Origin: CAYWKU01 sp964459325
GTDB taxonomy: Bacteria > RBG-13-61-14 > CAYWKU01
DNA length: 64,000 nt
Assembly (NCBI GenBank): GCA_964459325.1
Contig: CAYWKU010000004.1
Span: 1-64,000, forward strand
Reading direction: 5' to 3'
Part shown: in pieces, positions 44,675-53,888 of the stretch
Layout: each line of letters opens with the position of its first letter
Numbering within the stretch: position 1 is the stretch's first letter
Program-made: the position numbers and the translations under genes
The notes under the pieces: generated by a model
Told to the model about the DNA's origin: nothing
The model's database searches: none
Seen by the model: the letters and a program-made list of their open reading frames with translations, nothing else

Positions 44675-45499
44675 ATGAGCCGGGAAGAAAAGGTTATCTG
44701 GGAAAAGTCGGGGAAAGTCGCAATAATCCGGCTTAACCGCCCGGAAGTGCTCAACGCCATCGACCTCGACGTGTGGCATCGCATCCCCGAGGTGGCCAAG
44801 GAAATAGACGCCGACCGCGAAATCCGCTGCGCAGTGCTGACCGGCAGCGGCGATAAGGCGTTCACTGCAGGCCTTGATTTGAAGGCCGCCGGCCAGGTGA
44901 TGGGAGGCGCGATAACGGGCGACACCAGCGCCGCCGGGAAGGTGGCGATGGCCATAGACGAGCTGAGCGCGTTGCAGGAGTGCTTCACGTCGCTGGAAAA
45001 CATGCGCGTCCCCGTCATCGCCGCCGTCAACGGCTACTGTCTCGGAGCCGGTACCGAGCTTATCCTCACCTGCGACATTCGCCTGGCGGGCTCGAACACC
45101 ATCTTCAGCATCGAGGAAGTGGCGCTGGGGGTGGTGCCGGACATGGGCAGCACTCAGCGCCTGCCCCGCACGGTGGGCGTGGGCAAGGCCAAGCAGATGC
45201 TGCTTACCGGCGTGCGCATCGGCGCCGGGGAAGCTCACCGCATCGGCCTGGTGGAGGAGGTGCACGACCCGCAGGAGACGCTCGATAAGGCCGTGGAGAT
45301 GGCCGAAACTGTGGCGGCCAAAGCGCCGCTGGCGGTGCAGGCCACCAAGCGGGCGGTTAACATGAGCGCTCACACTCCGCTGGCGGTGGGGTTGAAGTAC
45401 GAGACGCTTATCGCGGCCTCGAATCTCATCGCCGAAGACATCCCCAAGGGCATGATAGCCCGGGCACAAAAGAAGGAGCCGGAGTTCGAAGGGAAATAG
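44675..45499 (+). CDS. Enoyl-CoA hydratase/isomerase family, dienoyl-CoA-isomerase-like
   Basis: A 274-residue crotonase-fold enzyme. Oxyanion-hole segments are FTAGLDLK and YCLGAGTEL. The catalytic acids are Glu128, Glu148 and Asp156, with a 20- and 8-residue spacing that matches Asp176, Glu196 and Asp204 of eukaryotic ECH1, a delta-3,5-delta-2,4-dienoyl-CoA isomerase (the first is Glu instead of Asp here). A hydratase would have Glu in place of Asp156 after PDMG. So isomerisation of dienoyl-CoA is a better guess than hydration, though not proven. The ATG is preceded by AGGAGG. Confidence 0.75.
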   Translation: MSREEKVIWEKSGKVAIIRLNRPEVLNAIDLDVWHRIPEVAKEIDADREIRCAVLTGSGDKAFTAGLDLKAAGQVMGGAITGDTSAAGKVAMAIDELSALQECFTSLENMRVPVIAAVNGYCLGAGTELILTCDIRLAGSNTIFSIEEVALGVVPDMGSTQRLPRTVGVGKAKQMLLTGVRIGAGEAHRIGLVEEVHDPQETLDKAVEMAETVAAKAPLAVQATKRAVNMSAHTPLAVGLKYETLIAASNLIAEDIPKGMIARAQKKEPEFEGK

Positions 45500-45619
45500 C
45501 TATCAAGACCGGATATCGTTCGTTAAGTTTTATCGTTTGAAAATAAACAACGCCTCCCGGTACCCCGGGCTTATTGGTGTCGCCTGCATCGGCGAATTTC
45601 CCGTGTTTCGGGGGACATC

Positions 45620-45800
45620 GAGCAGGGCAAAGAAAATTTATATTGCGCCTTCGGCGCTTAGCTTTTGCTTTACAACATGCGCATTTGCGCGAACGAACGT
45701 GCATGTTGATTTGCCTCAAGCCGATGCGTGAGCCTGCCCGTCCGGGCGCAGTGCAAGGTGCACAAATGAAATTTTCGCCCCCTACTATATGAAAAAACCG
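45620..45800 (+). repeat. Dispersed repeat family R, copy 3
   Basis: Blocks GCGCCTTCGGCGC, CGCGAACGAACGTGCATG, then a CGCAGTGCAAGGTGCA block and CGCCCCCTACT occur in the same order as in 27995-28180. Between them the sequence has diverged. Non-coding. Confidence 0.55.
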
Positions 45801-46301
45801 GAACCTTTTTGGCGTAAGCAGGCGTAAATAAAGATAAATTCGGGATTTTGGCGGGAAAGGACTATACTGTACAAACTCAATGCTGTCCGACAAAATCGGA
45901 AATCAGGCATTTCGGACAGGTTAAGCCACCGATTTCATTGAATTTTACCGCAAAGGCCCGGAACAGGTTCCCTTTGCGGGGCATATGCTGTCCAAAATGG
46001 GAGGTTATAGCAATTTCCCGTGATTTCATCTAAAAAACCTCTCGAAAAGCCCCGGACAAGGGGCTTAAAGCCCCTTGTCTTCTCCGATTGTGAAAAATGT
46101 TACTGCTCATAATAGAGCGAATGCTGTCCAATCAAATATTTTTATTGAACAGGGTTGAGTATAACTGAAGGTCAATTTACGAAAAGGCCGGGTTGCCCCC
46201 GCAGGAGCGAATTGGACATTTTCTGTAAGGCGCGATTGAGGCCAAAAGTAAAAAACCGTCACTTTTCGGCCCTGAAACCATATCCATTGCCCGCGCATCT
46301 C
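45801..46301. other. Gene-free segment with ATGCTGTCC repeats
   Basis: ATGCTGTCC occurs at 45880-45888, 45985-45993 and 46121-46129. TGTCCGA (45884-45890) and TCGGACA (45912-45918) make a 7-bp inverted pair. The CAAGGGG palindrome is at 46057-46077. No coding sequence is evident. Confidence 0.45.
46057..46077. repeat. CAAGGGG palindrome, copy 3
   Basis: Arms CAAGGGGCTT and AAGCCCCTTG (10 bp) with a one-base centre, preceded by GGA as in the copies at 20475 and 23519. Confidence 0.6.
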
Positions 46302-46330
46302 TTGAATGAGTATACCAGTTGATGTATATT
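46302..46330 (+). promoter_or_regulatory. Promoter of the thioredoxin gene
   Basis: TTGAAT (46302-46307), a 17-bp spacer and TATATT (46325-46330), 36 bp upstream of the start codon, with GGAAAGGAG at 46347-46355 as ribosome binding site. Confidence 0.65.
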
Positions 46331-46365
46331 TAATGGGGAAATCACGCGGAAAGGAGCAATTAGAG

Positions 46366-46689
46366 ATGAGCGAGGTTCAGGCCGTCACCGATAACGAGTT
46401 TCAAAACGAAGTCATGGAAAGCGAGCTGCCGGTACTGGTGGATTTCTGGGCGCCCTGGTGCGGGCCGTGTCGCGCTATGGCTCCCGTTATAGATGAGCTG
46501 AGCGCAAGCTACGACGGAAAAATCAAGATACGCAAGATGAACGTCGAGGACAACAAGAAAACCCCGGTTCAGTACCGCATCCGCTCCATTCCGACACTCA
46601 TACTTTTCAAGGATGGAAAGGTGGTAGACCAGATTATCGGAAACGTGGGCAAGGAAAAGATAGAGGAAACCCTCAAGAAAGTGCTTTGA
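46366..46689 (+). CDS. trxA: Thioredoxin
   Basis: A 107-residue cytosolic thioredoxin. The redox site is WCGPCR with Cys32 and Cys35, preceded by FWAP, and the cis-proline is in SIPTLILF. It reduces disulfides of metabolic enzymes using electrons from a reductase not in this window. The start ATG at 46366 follows GGAAAGGAG; an earlier frame opening at 46306 would add 20 non-conserved residues. Its last bases overlap the TTG start of the next gene in TTGA, so translation is coupled. Confidence 0.9.
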   Translation: MSEVQAVTDNEFQNEVMESELPVLVDFWAPWCGPCRAMAPVIDELSASYDGKIKIRKMNVEDNKKTPVQYRIRSIPTLILFKDGKVVDQIIGNVGKEKIEETLKKVL

Positions 46690-47348
46690 GCCGAAACGCC
46701 ACATACCGCACATCCCGGGCGGCGCCGCTTGTACTGTCAATAGTAGCCCTTATCCTGCTTGTCGCCGGATTGCTGCTGGCCACCGGTGGCGGGCAGGCCG
46801 AAAATAGCCCGCATGCTCGACAATCGGTCTCCGAAACGGGCCGAAGCTCCTTCACGCGGCAGCCCACTCAAACGCTCCCGACAAACCCCAAACCCGTACC
46901 GTCGAGCGACGAGGCGCCCGAAAAGGGCGACGAGGCGCCCGACTTTGAGCTGCCCACACTGGCCGGTGAAAAAGTCAAACTAAGCGACTACGAGGGAAAC
47001 GTGGTCATGCTGGACTTCTGGAGCGTCACCTGCGGCCCGTGCGTCCAGGCCACCGCACACCTGCAAAAGCTATACACCGAATACAAAGATGACGGCTTCG
47101 TGGTTATCGGGATAAACCTCGACACATACCCCGAAATGATAAAAAAATTCGTCGAAAGAGCCCGCTTGACATATCCAATAGTAAAGGCGGATAACGCGGT
47201 TATCGAGAACTACGGGGGCCTGGCCACCATCCCCCAATCTTTCCTGGTGGACAAAAAAGGAAAAATATACAAACATTACAAGGGCTTCGGTATGGCCTAC
47301 GTCTACCAGATGAAAAAAGACGTGCGCAAGTTGCTTGAAATCGAATAA
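46686..47348 (+). CDS. TlpA/ResA-like membrane-anchored thioredoxin
   Basis: A 220-residue protein with an N-terminal signal anchor (about 13-33), a disordered Pro/Ser linker (40-80) and a thioredoxin domain of TlpA/AhpC type. FWSVTCGPC carries Cys116 and Cys119, and the cis-Pro is in TIPQSFLVDKKG. It should work outside the cytoplasm in cytochrome maturation or protein disulfide reduction. The TTG start overlaps the thioredoxin stop by four bases; no ATG fits upstream of the domain. The next gene follows 21 bp later. Confidence 0.8.
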   Translation: MSRNATYRTSRAAPLVLSIVALILLVAGLLLATGGGQAENSPHARQSVSETGRSSFTRQPTQTLPTNPKPVPSSDEAPEKGDEAPDFELPTLAGEKVKLSDYEGNVVMLDFWSVTCGPCVQATAHLQKLYTEYKDDGFVVIGINLDTYPEMIKKFVERARLTYPIVKADNAVIENYGGLATIPQSFLVDKKGKIYKHYKGFGMAYVYQMKKDVRKLLEIE

Positions 47349-47369
47349 GGTTTATACTCGGGAGCAGCG

Positions 47370-47753
47370 ATGAAAGAGTGGTGGGAAAAGCGCAAGGACG
47401 ACGTCCTGATGGGTATACTCATCGCCTACGTCCTCAGCCTGGCGGTGGTCACCGTGGACCAGGTTTTCGGCCCCTGGATATTCCTGCCGGAAATGGACCA
47501 GCGTATCCAGGCCCAGATTGAAAAGCTCCAGAGCAAGGACGTGCAGGCACAAAAAGATGCCATGAAAAACCTGGTGGAGACCAAAGGCGATTTCGCCGTC
47601 AGGCATCTCATAGAATTGCTGAAAGAAACCGACCGGCCCCACGCCCGCCAAAACGCCATTCAAGCCCTCGAATCAATCACCGGCCAGAACGTCGGAGACG
47701 ACCCGCAGGCGTGGATTCAATGGTTCGAGAAAAACGAAAAGGAATTCCCCTGA
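47370..47753 (+). CDS. Small membrane-anchored HEAT-repeat protein
   Basis: A 127-residue protein. A transmembrane helix (about 13-33, VLMGILIAYVLSLAVVTV) is followed by a soluble helical region of HEAT/PBS-lyase pattern (KNLVETKGDFAVRHLIELLKE and QNAIQALESITG). HEAT repeats bind proteins, so it may hold a partner on the membrane. It is the third gene of the thioredoxin operon, 21 bp after the TlpA-like gene. No enzyme activity is suggested. Confidence 0.6.
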   Translation: MKEWWEKRKDDVLMGILIAYVLSLAVVTVDQVFGPWIFLPEMDQRIQAQIEKLQSKDVQAQKDAMKNLVETKGDFAVRHLIELLKETDRPHARQNAIQALESITGQNVGDDPQAWIQWFEKNEKEFP

Positions 47754-48004
47754 GCGCCGGCCGCCCCGGCACGCAGCTCCGCTGAAAACCCCGACCACAC
47801 ACCCTACTTTCCCGGCTTCAAACCGCTGCGCATTGCATTCGCCAGAGCAAAAAGAGCCTACCCCGATTTTCTATATAAAAATCACCTCCTTTCGGTTGAA
47901 AAATGAATGGGATTCAGATGGATTTTTAATCGGCATAAATAATTGAATTAGCTCAATTTTTGCGAAAAAGGCAAAGTTCTCTCAAAAATAATTGTAAAAT
48001 CCTC
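47754..48004. other. Intergenic segment before the lipoprotein promoter
   Basis: No coding sequence, repeat or terminator stands out. The latter half is A+T-rich and merges with the promoter at 48005. Confidence 0.35.
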
Positions 48005-48033
48005 TTGACATATGCTCACCGAGGGGGTAGAAT
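48005..48033 (+). promoter_or_regulatory. Consensus promoter of the propeller lipoprotein
   Basis: TTGACA (48005-48010), a 17-bp spacer and TAGAAT (48028-48033); the start codon is 72 bp downstream with GGAGG in between. Confidence 0.75.
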
Positions 48034-48105
48034 TCGTTACGTAAATTCAACCGGACGTAATTTGGCAATACCTACGGTTATGAATTTTCAGGAGGTGGCG
48101 AAGCC

Positions 48106-50694
48106 ATGAAAAATTTTGGAAAAATAACAGTTAGTTTTGGCCTTATAATTTCGCTGGTTTTTCTTATCAGTTGTGATGGAAGCTCTGGGGGGAGCAAAAG
48201 TGGCGATGAGCCACAAAGCCCGCCATCAGGGGAGAAGAGCAGTGCTACCAGCAACTCAAAAGGTGAATTAACACTCAATTTTGAAAAGGCGACATACACT
48301 TTTCAATTACACAATATATATGACCCTACATCAGAAACACTGGCAGGCATCAAGGTAACAGGATATTTAGATGAAGGAGTTGTGGAATTACATGTGGAGG
48401 GTAACACCAACTACCTGCCTTCTTATGACACCTACAAAGCCAACTTATTGAATAATAATCAGTATGTGGGTATGATTCCACGCGCCGTAACGCCCAATAA
48501 TTATTTAGTACAGAAAAAATATCTAGACCTGTCAGAAAATTTAGGGGAGTATATTAAAACTGAAACGGGAACCGATGCGTTGGAATATATCTATTCAAAT
48601 TACCCGGAAACCAATGCTGTGCTCGTTCTTAACGAAGCCAGTTATGATAACTTTGGAACAACATCCTTTGAAATATATAAATCGCACCTTCCTGATACAA
48701 TGGTACTGGTAAAAGAAAACGAACAAGCATCTTTACTTCTCGATATGCTCAGGCCTCAGGAAGCGAGGGCTGTTGTTTCTACGATAGGAGTCGCAGTAAT
48801 ATTGGGTACTCCGGTGGTTATCGCTTCAGCCGTGACCACCATTTCACAAAGGTTGGATGAGATAAAAGACGACGTCGCTCCGGATATAACCCTTTCTTCT
48901 CCTGTCGATGATGCGTCGCTTTCGGAGATTTCTAATCAGAATTTTACTTACCAATTAAATGACATTAACGAATATAACCGTTACGGAGTTTTTGAGTTCA
49001 TGGTTGGAACCACTCCTGACCTCTTTAATTATAATGTTGAATCGTTGGTTCTTAAAAAGATTGACAGGCATGCGCCAATGGATACCAATCTCACAACCCT
49101 TCAATTTGAGCCCGAAGAGTTTACAAGCCTCGAAAAAGGAACTACCTACTATTGGGGTATAAGAGTTACTCCCTATGAAGGACCTTCCTCCCAAGCTGTA
49201 AGCTCTTTTACCTATACCGGGAACACAACTCCCACCGTATCTCTTGAGCCAATGGATTACGACAAGGATAATGACGGGTACACTCCAAACGGCGGAGATT
49301 GTAATGACCAAAATTCCGAGCAGAATCCGGCTGCTACAGAAATATGCGGAGATTTGATAGACAATGACTGTTCTGATGGAGATTTGCTTTGCCCTCAATC
49401 AACCACCAATCGAGCTCCCCGAGTGGTACTTGACCCTTACCTGACACATATAGACCCTGATGAGGCGGTTGAAGTCAGTTGTTTCTCAATAGATCCCGAA
49501 TTCGATCCGATAAATTTTACATGGTATTGCTCGGATGGCATTATTATAGATTCTTCAATAAACGACGAACATCCCTGGAGAGTTACATGGTTGGCAGAAA
49601 ATCTTTCCGATGGTATCTATGAAATTGGTTGTGTTGTTTACGATGGCGAAGATACATCTATAGGAACCACTTCTATTACTGTGGGTACTCCCATCACATG
49701 CTATGACTGGGATTTTGACGGATATTACTCCCAGCATGGATGTGATACGCTTATAGATTGCAATGACTCAGACTATTCCATACACCCCACTGCACCCGAA
49801 AATTGCGGTGACGGAGTGGATAATGATTGTGATGGAAACATAGATTCCGAGGACATTGAGTGTCAGAGGGAATTGAGCGATATATCCCCTGCAAGTACGC
49901 TCGATTTGTATGGAGTCTGGGGAACATCTAATTCCAATATGTTTGCTGTGGGAGCTCGTAACACCATATTTCATTATGACGGTAATTCCTGGAGCACCAT
50001 GGACAACGGCACTCAATATACCGGAACGTTGTTTGATGTTTGGGGCAACTCCGGTTCGGACGTGTTCGCGGTAGGTGCTGGAGGCATCATACTGCACTAC
50101 GACGGTAGCTCATGGTCCCAGATGAACAGCGGCACAACGTATCAACTTTGGGGAGTCTGGGGCAGCTCAAGCTCGAATGTGTTCGCAGTGGGACACAGAG
50201 GAACTATTTTGCACTATGACGGTTCTTCCTGGAGTACAATGAGCGGGGGAAGCTCCTACATATATGACGTCTGGGGTAGTTCAGGAACGGATGTATTTGC
50301 AGGGGGAGTAAATACGAACACCACTGATGAATGTATTATTCACTATGATGGTGTTTCTTGGAGTGCCAGAAATAAAGTTTCAACTCCCGTTTTAGAAATT
50401 TGGGGAATTTCGGCCTCGGACGTTTTTGCCGTAGGAGACGGGATAATACACTATGATGGAAGTTCCTGGAGCAGTGTGTACAGCGGCACATCGGAACAAT
50501 TATGGGGAGTGCATGGGAGCTCAAGCTCAGATGTTTATGCAGCAGGAACAAACGGCATTCTGCTTCATTATAATGGTAGTTCATGGAAAGAAATGAACAG
50601 CAATACCACCGAGTTTCTTACTGATGTCTGGGTAAACAATCTGGATGTTTTCGTGGTTGGAGGCAACGGCACGGTTCTTCATTATGGGCCATAA
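48106..50694 (+). CDS. Lipoprotein with MopE-type motifs and a beta-propeller of WG repeats
   Basis: An 862-residue A+T-rich gene product. The lipobox is LISC (lipid on Cys near 23). Residues about 30-350 are a folded unknown region. Two MopE-like metal-binding segments follow, CNDQNSEQNPAATEICGD and CNDSDYSIHPTAPENCGD, each with DNDC. The last 290 residues are six or seven repeats of about 45 residues built on WGVWGSSSSNVFAVG and LHYDGSSWS, a beta-propeller. It is probably an outer-membrane surface protein. The composition and repeats differ from neighbouring genes, a sign of transfer. Binding partner or ligand is unknown. Confidence 0.7.
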   Translation: MKNFGKITVSFGLIISLVFLISCDGSSGGSKSGDEPQSPPSGEKSSATSNSKGELTLNFEKATYTFQLHNIYDPTSETLAGIKVTGYLDEGVVELHVEGNTNYLPSYDTYKANLLNNNQYVGMIPRAVTPNNYLVQKKYLDLSENLGEYIKTETGTDALEYIYSNYPETNAVLVLNEASYDNFGTTSFEIYKSHLPDTMVLVKENEQASLLLDMLRPQEARAVVSTIGVAVILGTPVVIASAVTTISQRLDEIKDDVAPDITLSSPVDDASLSEISNQNFTYQLNDINEYNRYGVFEFMVGTTPDLFNYNVESLVLKKIDRHAPMDTNLTTLQFEPEEFTSLEKGTTYYWGIRVTPYEGPSSQAVSSFTYTGNTTPTVSLEPMDYDKDNDGYTPNGGDCNDQNSEQNPAATEICGDLIDNDCSDGDLLCPQSTTNRAPRVVLDPYLTHIDPDEAVEVSCFSIDPEFDPINFTWYCSDGIIIDSSINDEHPWRVTWLAENLSDGIYEIGCVVYDGEDTSIGTTSITVGTPITCYDWDFDGYYSQHGCDTLIDCNDSDYSIHPTAPENCGDGVDNDCDGNIDSEDIECQRELSDISPASTLDLYGVWGTSNSNMFAVGARNTIFHYDGNSWSTMDNGTQYTGTLFDVWGNSGSDVFAVGAGGIILHYDGSSWSQMNSGTTYQLWGVWGSSSSNVFAVGHRGTILHYDGSSWSTMSGGSSYIYDVWGSSGTDVFAGGVNTNTTDECIIHYDGVSWSARNKVSTPVLEIWGISASDVFAVGDGIIHYDGSSWSSVYSGTSEQLWGVHGSSSSDVYAAGTNGILLHYNGSSWKEMNSNTTEFLTDVWVNNLDVFVVGGNGTVLHYGP

Positions 50695-50784
50695 CGACAC
50701 GCGGCTGGCGGGGGGCCCGTCTATGAGAATGGTCGTGTCAAGGGGCTATTTTTTATTTTGCCTCTTTCTTTTTTGGGTTGTTTT

Positions 50785-51060
50785 TTAGCGGGTAGCCGGG
50801 CTTAAAGCGCCGGCGTAAGTCCGGAGCCGAAGGCGCGGGGAGAAATCGTTTCCCGTGAGCTTCGCTCGCCCACACAAGCAAGTTGTGTGGGCTATCAACT
50901 GACCTTCCGGAGAAATGGTAGGGGCGACCCCTGGCTGTAGCCTTACAGGCGAGGTACTCCTGTCGCCCACATCGTCCATTGCCCGGCAGGAGTGCCGGGC
51001 CTACCATCACCAATGGTGGCGTATCCCCCGGATGCCATACATCCGGGGAACAACCCGGTT
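50785..51060. repeat. Mosaic of short hairpin modules, locus 3
   Basis: Contains the reverse copy of block A (50799-50896) with the CCCACACAA hairpin (50872-50891), then CCCGGCA/TGCCGGG (50982-50999) followed by CCTACCATCAC, a string that recurs at 51642-51670. Non-coding. Confidence 0.6.
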
Positions 51061-51108
51061 ACCATGAAAGGGCAAAATAAAAGAGTTTGAAGAAGTTTCC
51101 CCGGCGGG

Positions 51109-51414
51109 TCAGTTCCAGGAGCAGGCCGAGGCCTTTATCTTGCAGTCCAGGGCGTACCTTACGATGGTCTTGTAGACTTCCCTCAACCTGCCGCGGGTTT
51201 CATCGTCCTCGAAGGAGTTGATAAACCGGCGGGAGTTATCAACCATGGAATCGAGCTGCTCGAAAAATTCGTCGGCGGGCATTTCCTTCGCCATGCGCTG
51301 TATTTCCCCCAGCGCTACCTGTAATAAGTCCCCGTCCATGACCGCAGTCCCCCTCTCCTCGCCAATCTCCGCGGCGAACCGTTGGCTATCCGACCTGCTT
51401 CTGTCTTTCGGCAT
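51109..51414 (-). CDS. Small hypothetical protein
   Basis: A 101-residue acidic, helix-rich protein I do not recognise. Segments LLQVALGEIQRMAKEMPADEF and LREVYKTIVRYALDCKIKA suggest three or four amphipathic helices, with no signal peptide, membrane helix or metal motif. The C-terminus has two Cys residues. It stands alone with an A+T-rich upstream region (51430-51610) in which TTGACA on the minus strand (51487-51492) could be the -35 box. Its function is unknown. Confidence 0.55.
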   Translation of the reverse strand: MPKDRSRSDSQRFAAEIGEERGTAVMDGDLLQVALGEIQRMAKEMPADEFFEQLDSMVDNSRRFINSFEDDETRGRLREVYKTIVRYALDCKIKASACSWN

Positions 51415-51429
51415 GGTTCTTTGCTCTGG

Positions 51430-51610
51430 TTTTGAAACTTTCCTTCGCTTAATTTACGTATACATTAATGCACATATAATTGCGTTTGTCAATAGTTTTA
51501 GCGAATTTTTTAAAATTTTTCCAAAATTATAGCATTAAAATGGTATAATTAAGCATAAATATATAATCTTATACTCAATTATAATAATATTATGTATTAT
51601 TATGCTTACT
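51430..51610. other. A+T-rich upstream region
   Basis: Very A+T-rich, with runs of TATAATAA type. It probably holds the promoter of the small minus-strand gene; no repeat structure was confirmed. Confidence 0.45.
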
Positions 51611-51634
51611 TATAATAAAAAGAGGGCGGCGCAA

Positions 51635-51861
51635 TCCGTTGCCCGGCAGGAGTGCCGGGCCTACCATCACTAAGCGGATAGCCGGGCCGTGGCCATAAGA
51701 GTGTCGGGCCTACCAAAATATGTAATTCCGAAATTTAACCGCAGTACGAGCACGACCTCATAGGCCGGGGTTAGGAAGGTTCTCGAAAGCCACTGATAGC
51801 GGAGCTATCAGTGGCGCCCGGGAAAAAGTACGGTGGGTGGCGCCGATAGCTCGTCTATCGG
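51635..51861. repeat. Short hairpin cluster upstream of purF
   Basis: The CCCGGCAGG...CCTACCATCAC block (51642-51670) matches 50982-51010. Two further hairpins share GATAG arms: CCACTGATAGC/GCTATCAGTGG (51790-51814, 11-bp arms) and CCGATAG/CTATCGG (51843-51861). No gene. Confidence 0.55.
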
Positions 51862-51970
51862 TGCGCGGCGGGTCCCCATAAGGGGACAAGCAAATCCGGG
51901 AAATAAAAAGAAGTTGAAGTTTGACCCGCCTTCCTTTAACATAACAAATTCTCCCTGAGAGGATTTCTGA

Positions 51971-53386
51971 ATGGTTTTCGACCTTCGAGAAGAATGCGGT
52001 ATCTTCGGCGTATGGGGCCACCCCGAGGCGGCCAACCTTACCTACCTGGGCCTCTACGCCCTTCAACACAGGGGCCAGGAAGGGGCAGGCATCGTCACCA
52101 CCGACGGCAGGAGGCTTTATTCCAAGCGCGAGGTCGGCCTGGTGGCCGAAGTGTTCGGCAAGGACGATTTCTCCTCCCTGCCCGGCTCCGCCGCCATCGG
52201 CCACGTGCGCTACTCGACCCACGGCGCCACACTGCTCAAAAACGTGCAGCCCTTCGTGGCCGAACACTCCACCGGCGGGATAGCTCTGGCTCACAACGGA
52301 AACCTGGTCAACGCCACCCAGTTGAGAAGGGACCTCGAGGACAGCGGCGCCCTGTTCCAGAGCACCATGGACAGCGAGGTGATAGTTCACCTGCTCGGCA
52401 GCCCCCGCAATAACTCGCTGCTGGACAGGGTGATATTCGCCCTTCACCGGGTGCGCGGCGCTTACTGCCTCCTGTTTTTGAGCGAAAAGGAAATGATAGC
52501 CGTCCGCGACCCGCACGGCTTCCGGCCCTTGAGCATAGGCAGGCTGGGCGACGCCATCGTGGTGTCCTCCGAAAGCTGCGCCATGGACCTCATCGAGGCG
52601 GAATACCTGCGGGAAATCGCGCCGGGGGAAGTGGTGCTCATCAACGACAACGGCGTCGAAAGCTTCTTCCCGTACCCCGCCGTCAGGGCCTGCAAGTGCG
52701 TGTTCGAGTTCGTTTACTTCGCAAGGCCGGACAGCCATATATTCGGAAAGAACGTATATGAGGTGCGCAAGGAGATGGGCAAGCAGCTCGCCCGCGAACA
52801 CCCCGCGCCGGCGGATATTGTTACCGCCGTGCCCGACAGCGGCGTCGCCGCGGCCATCGGATACGCCGAAGAAGCGGGTCTGCCCTATGGCCAGGGAATG
52901 ATAAGAAACCACTACGTGGGGCGGACGTTTATAGAGCCCGCCCAGAGCATTCGCCACTTCGGGGTCAAGGTAAAGCTCAATCCGATAAGGGAGGTTCTGG
53001 CGGGCAAAAGGGTGGTCGTTGTGGACGACAGCATCGTAAGGGGCAACACCAGCCGCAAGATAATCAAGATGCTCAGGCAGGCCGGCGCCAGGGAGGTGCA
53101 CATGCGCATCTCCAGCCCCCCCACCGCTTACCCGTGCTACTACGGCATCGATACCCCCACCCGGCGGGAGCTTATCGCGGCCACTCATACAGTCGAAGAA
53201 ATCAACAGGCACATCACCACCGATACCCTGGGCTATCTCAGCCGGGAGGGAATGGTTAAGGCGGCGGGAAGCCAGGATTTCTGCTGCGCATGCTTCGATG
53301 GCGACTATCCCCTGGAGTTCCCGAAAGACCTGGTCGAGCGCCAGATAGACCTGTTCGACCACGGCCACACCGACCAGTGGACCTGA
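51971..53386 (+). CDS. purF: Amidophosphoribosyltransferase (first step of purine synthesis)
   Basis: A 471-residue enzyme that converts PRPP and glutamine to phosphoribosylamine. Cys9 in EECGIFGVWG is the glutaminase nucleophile after cleavage of the short propeptide. ALQHRGQEGAGI, the PRPP loop VVVVDDSIVRGNTSRK and the Cys pairs in RACKCVFE and CCACFDG fit the Bacillus-type enzyme with a 4Fe-4S cluster. The ATG follows GAGAGGA. No other pur genes are adjacent. The gene is on its own in this window. Confidence 0.95.
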   Translation: MVFDLREECGIFGVWGHPEAANLTYLGLYALQHRGQEGAGIVTTDGRRLYSKREVGLVAEVFGKDDFSSLPGSAAIGHVRYSTHGATLLKNVQPFVAEHSTGGIALAHNGNLVNATQLRRDLEDSGALFQSTMDSEVIVHLLGSPRNNSLLDRVIFALHRVRGAYCLLFLSEKEMIAVRDPHGFRPLSIGRLGDAIVVSSESCAMDLIEAEYLREIAPGEVVLINDNGVESFFPYPAVRACKCVFEFVYFARPDSHIFGKNVYEVRKEMGKQLAREHPAPADIVTAVPDSGVAAAIGYAEEAGLPYGQGMIRNHYVGRTFIEPAQSIRHFGVKVKLNPIREVLAGKRVVVVDDSIVRGNTSRKIIKMLRQAGAREVHMRISSPPTAYPCYYGIDTPTRRELIAATHTVEEINRHITTDTLGYLSREGMVKAAGSQDFCCACFDGDYPLEFPKDLVERQIDLFDHGHTDQWT

Positions 53387-53761
53387 ACGTCAACACCTTA
53401 TCCCACACCCCCTTTTTAATCAATAGGGGGACTTTCGAGGTTTCGACGAGCCGCCCCTATGTTTAATTTTTCAACATCAATTTGTATGATTTGGCCGCGA
53501 TAATGTCCAAATCTCGCCCCAACCGTTGAATTTTATCTCGCCTTACTATTAACAAACTCATAATAGCCTGATTTTCTTAGAGTTTTGGCACTTATAGGAG
53601 CCTTACTAAGCCGGGTTCCAGTGACCCGGTAAGCTTCGAAAGAAAGGGGGCAAATTGTAATATGTAAGATTGCCAATTATGCTTGCTGCTGCTAAGTATA
53701 ACTTAACTCACTTCGGCAATGAGGGGGGTGTTAAGGAAATAAATTTTTCTTATTCACCCTA
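53387..53761. other. Gene-free segment upstream of the sat promoter
   Basis: No gene, repeat or terminator is clear. It becomes A+T-rich towards the promoter. Confidence 0.4.
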
Positions 53762-53789
53762 TTGACAAACACAACGGATTTGCTATACT
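53762..53789 (+). promoter_or_regulatory. Promoter of the sat-apr-qmo operon
   Basis: A perfect TTGACA (53762-53767), a 16-bp spacer and TATACT (53784-53789). The start codon of sat is about 280 bp downstream, so the transcript has a long leader. Confidence 0.75.
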
Positions 53790-53888
53790 GAGCCTAGATT
53801 TAACTATAGAATAAATGGACACCTTGCTTGAGTGTTATTAAATTTTTCATCGGTTGTAAATGCTCGCCACGTGGCGAAAGGGGATAAG

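Noticed and set aside
51758..53368. Frame of 536 codons on the minus strand over purF
   Set aside because: Antisense of the clear PurF reading frame; no domain and low-complexity composition.
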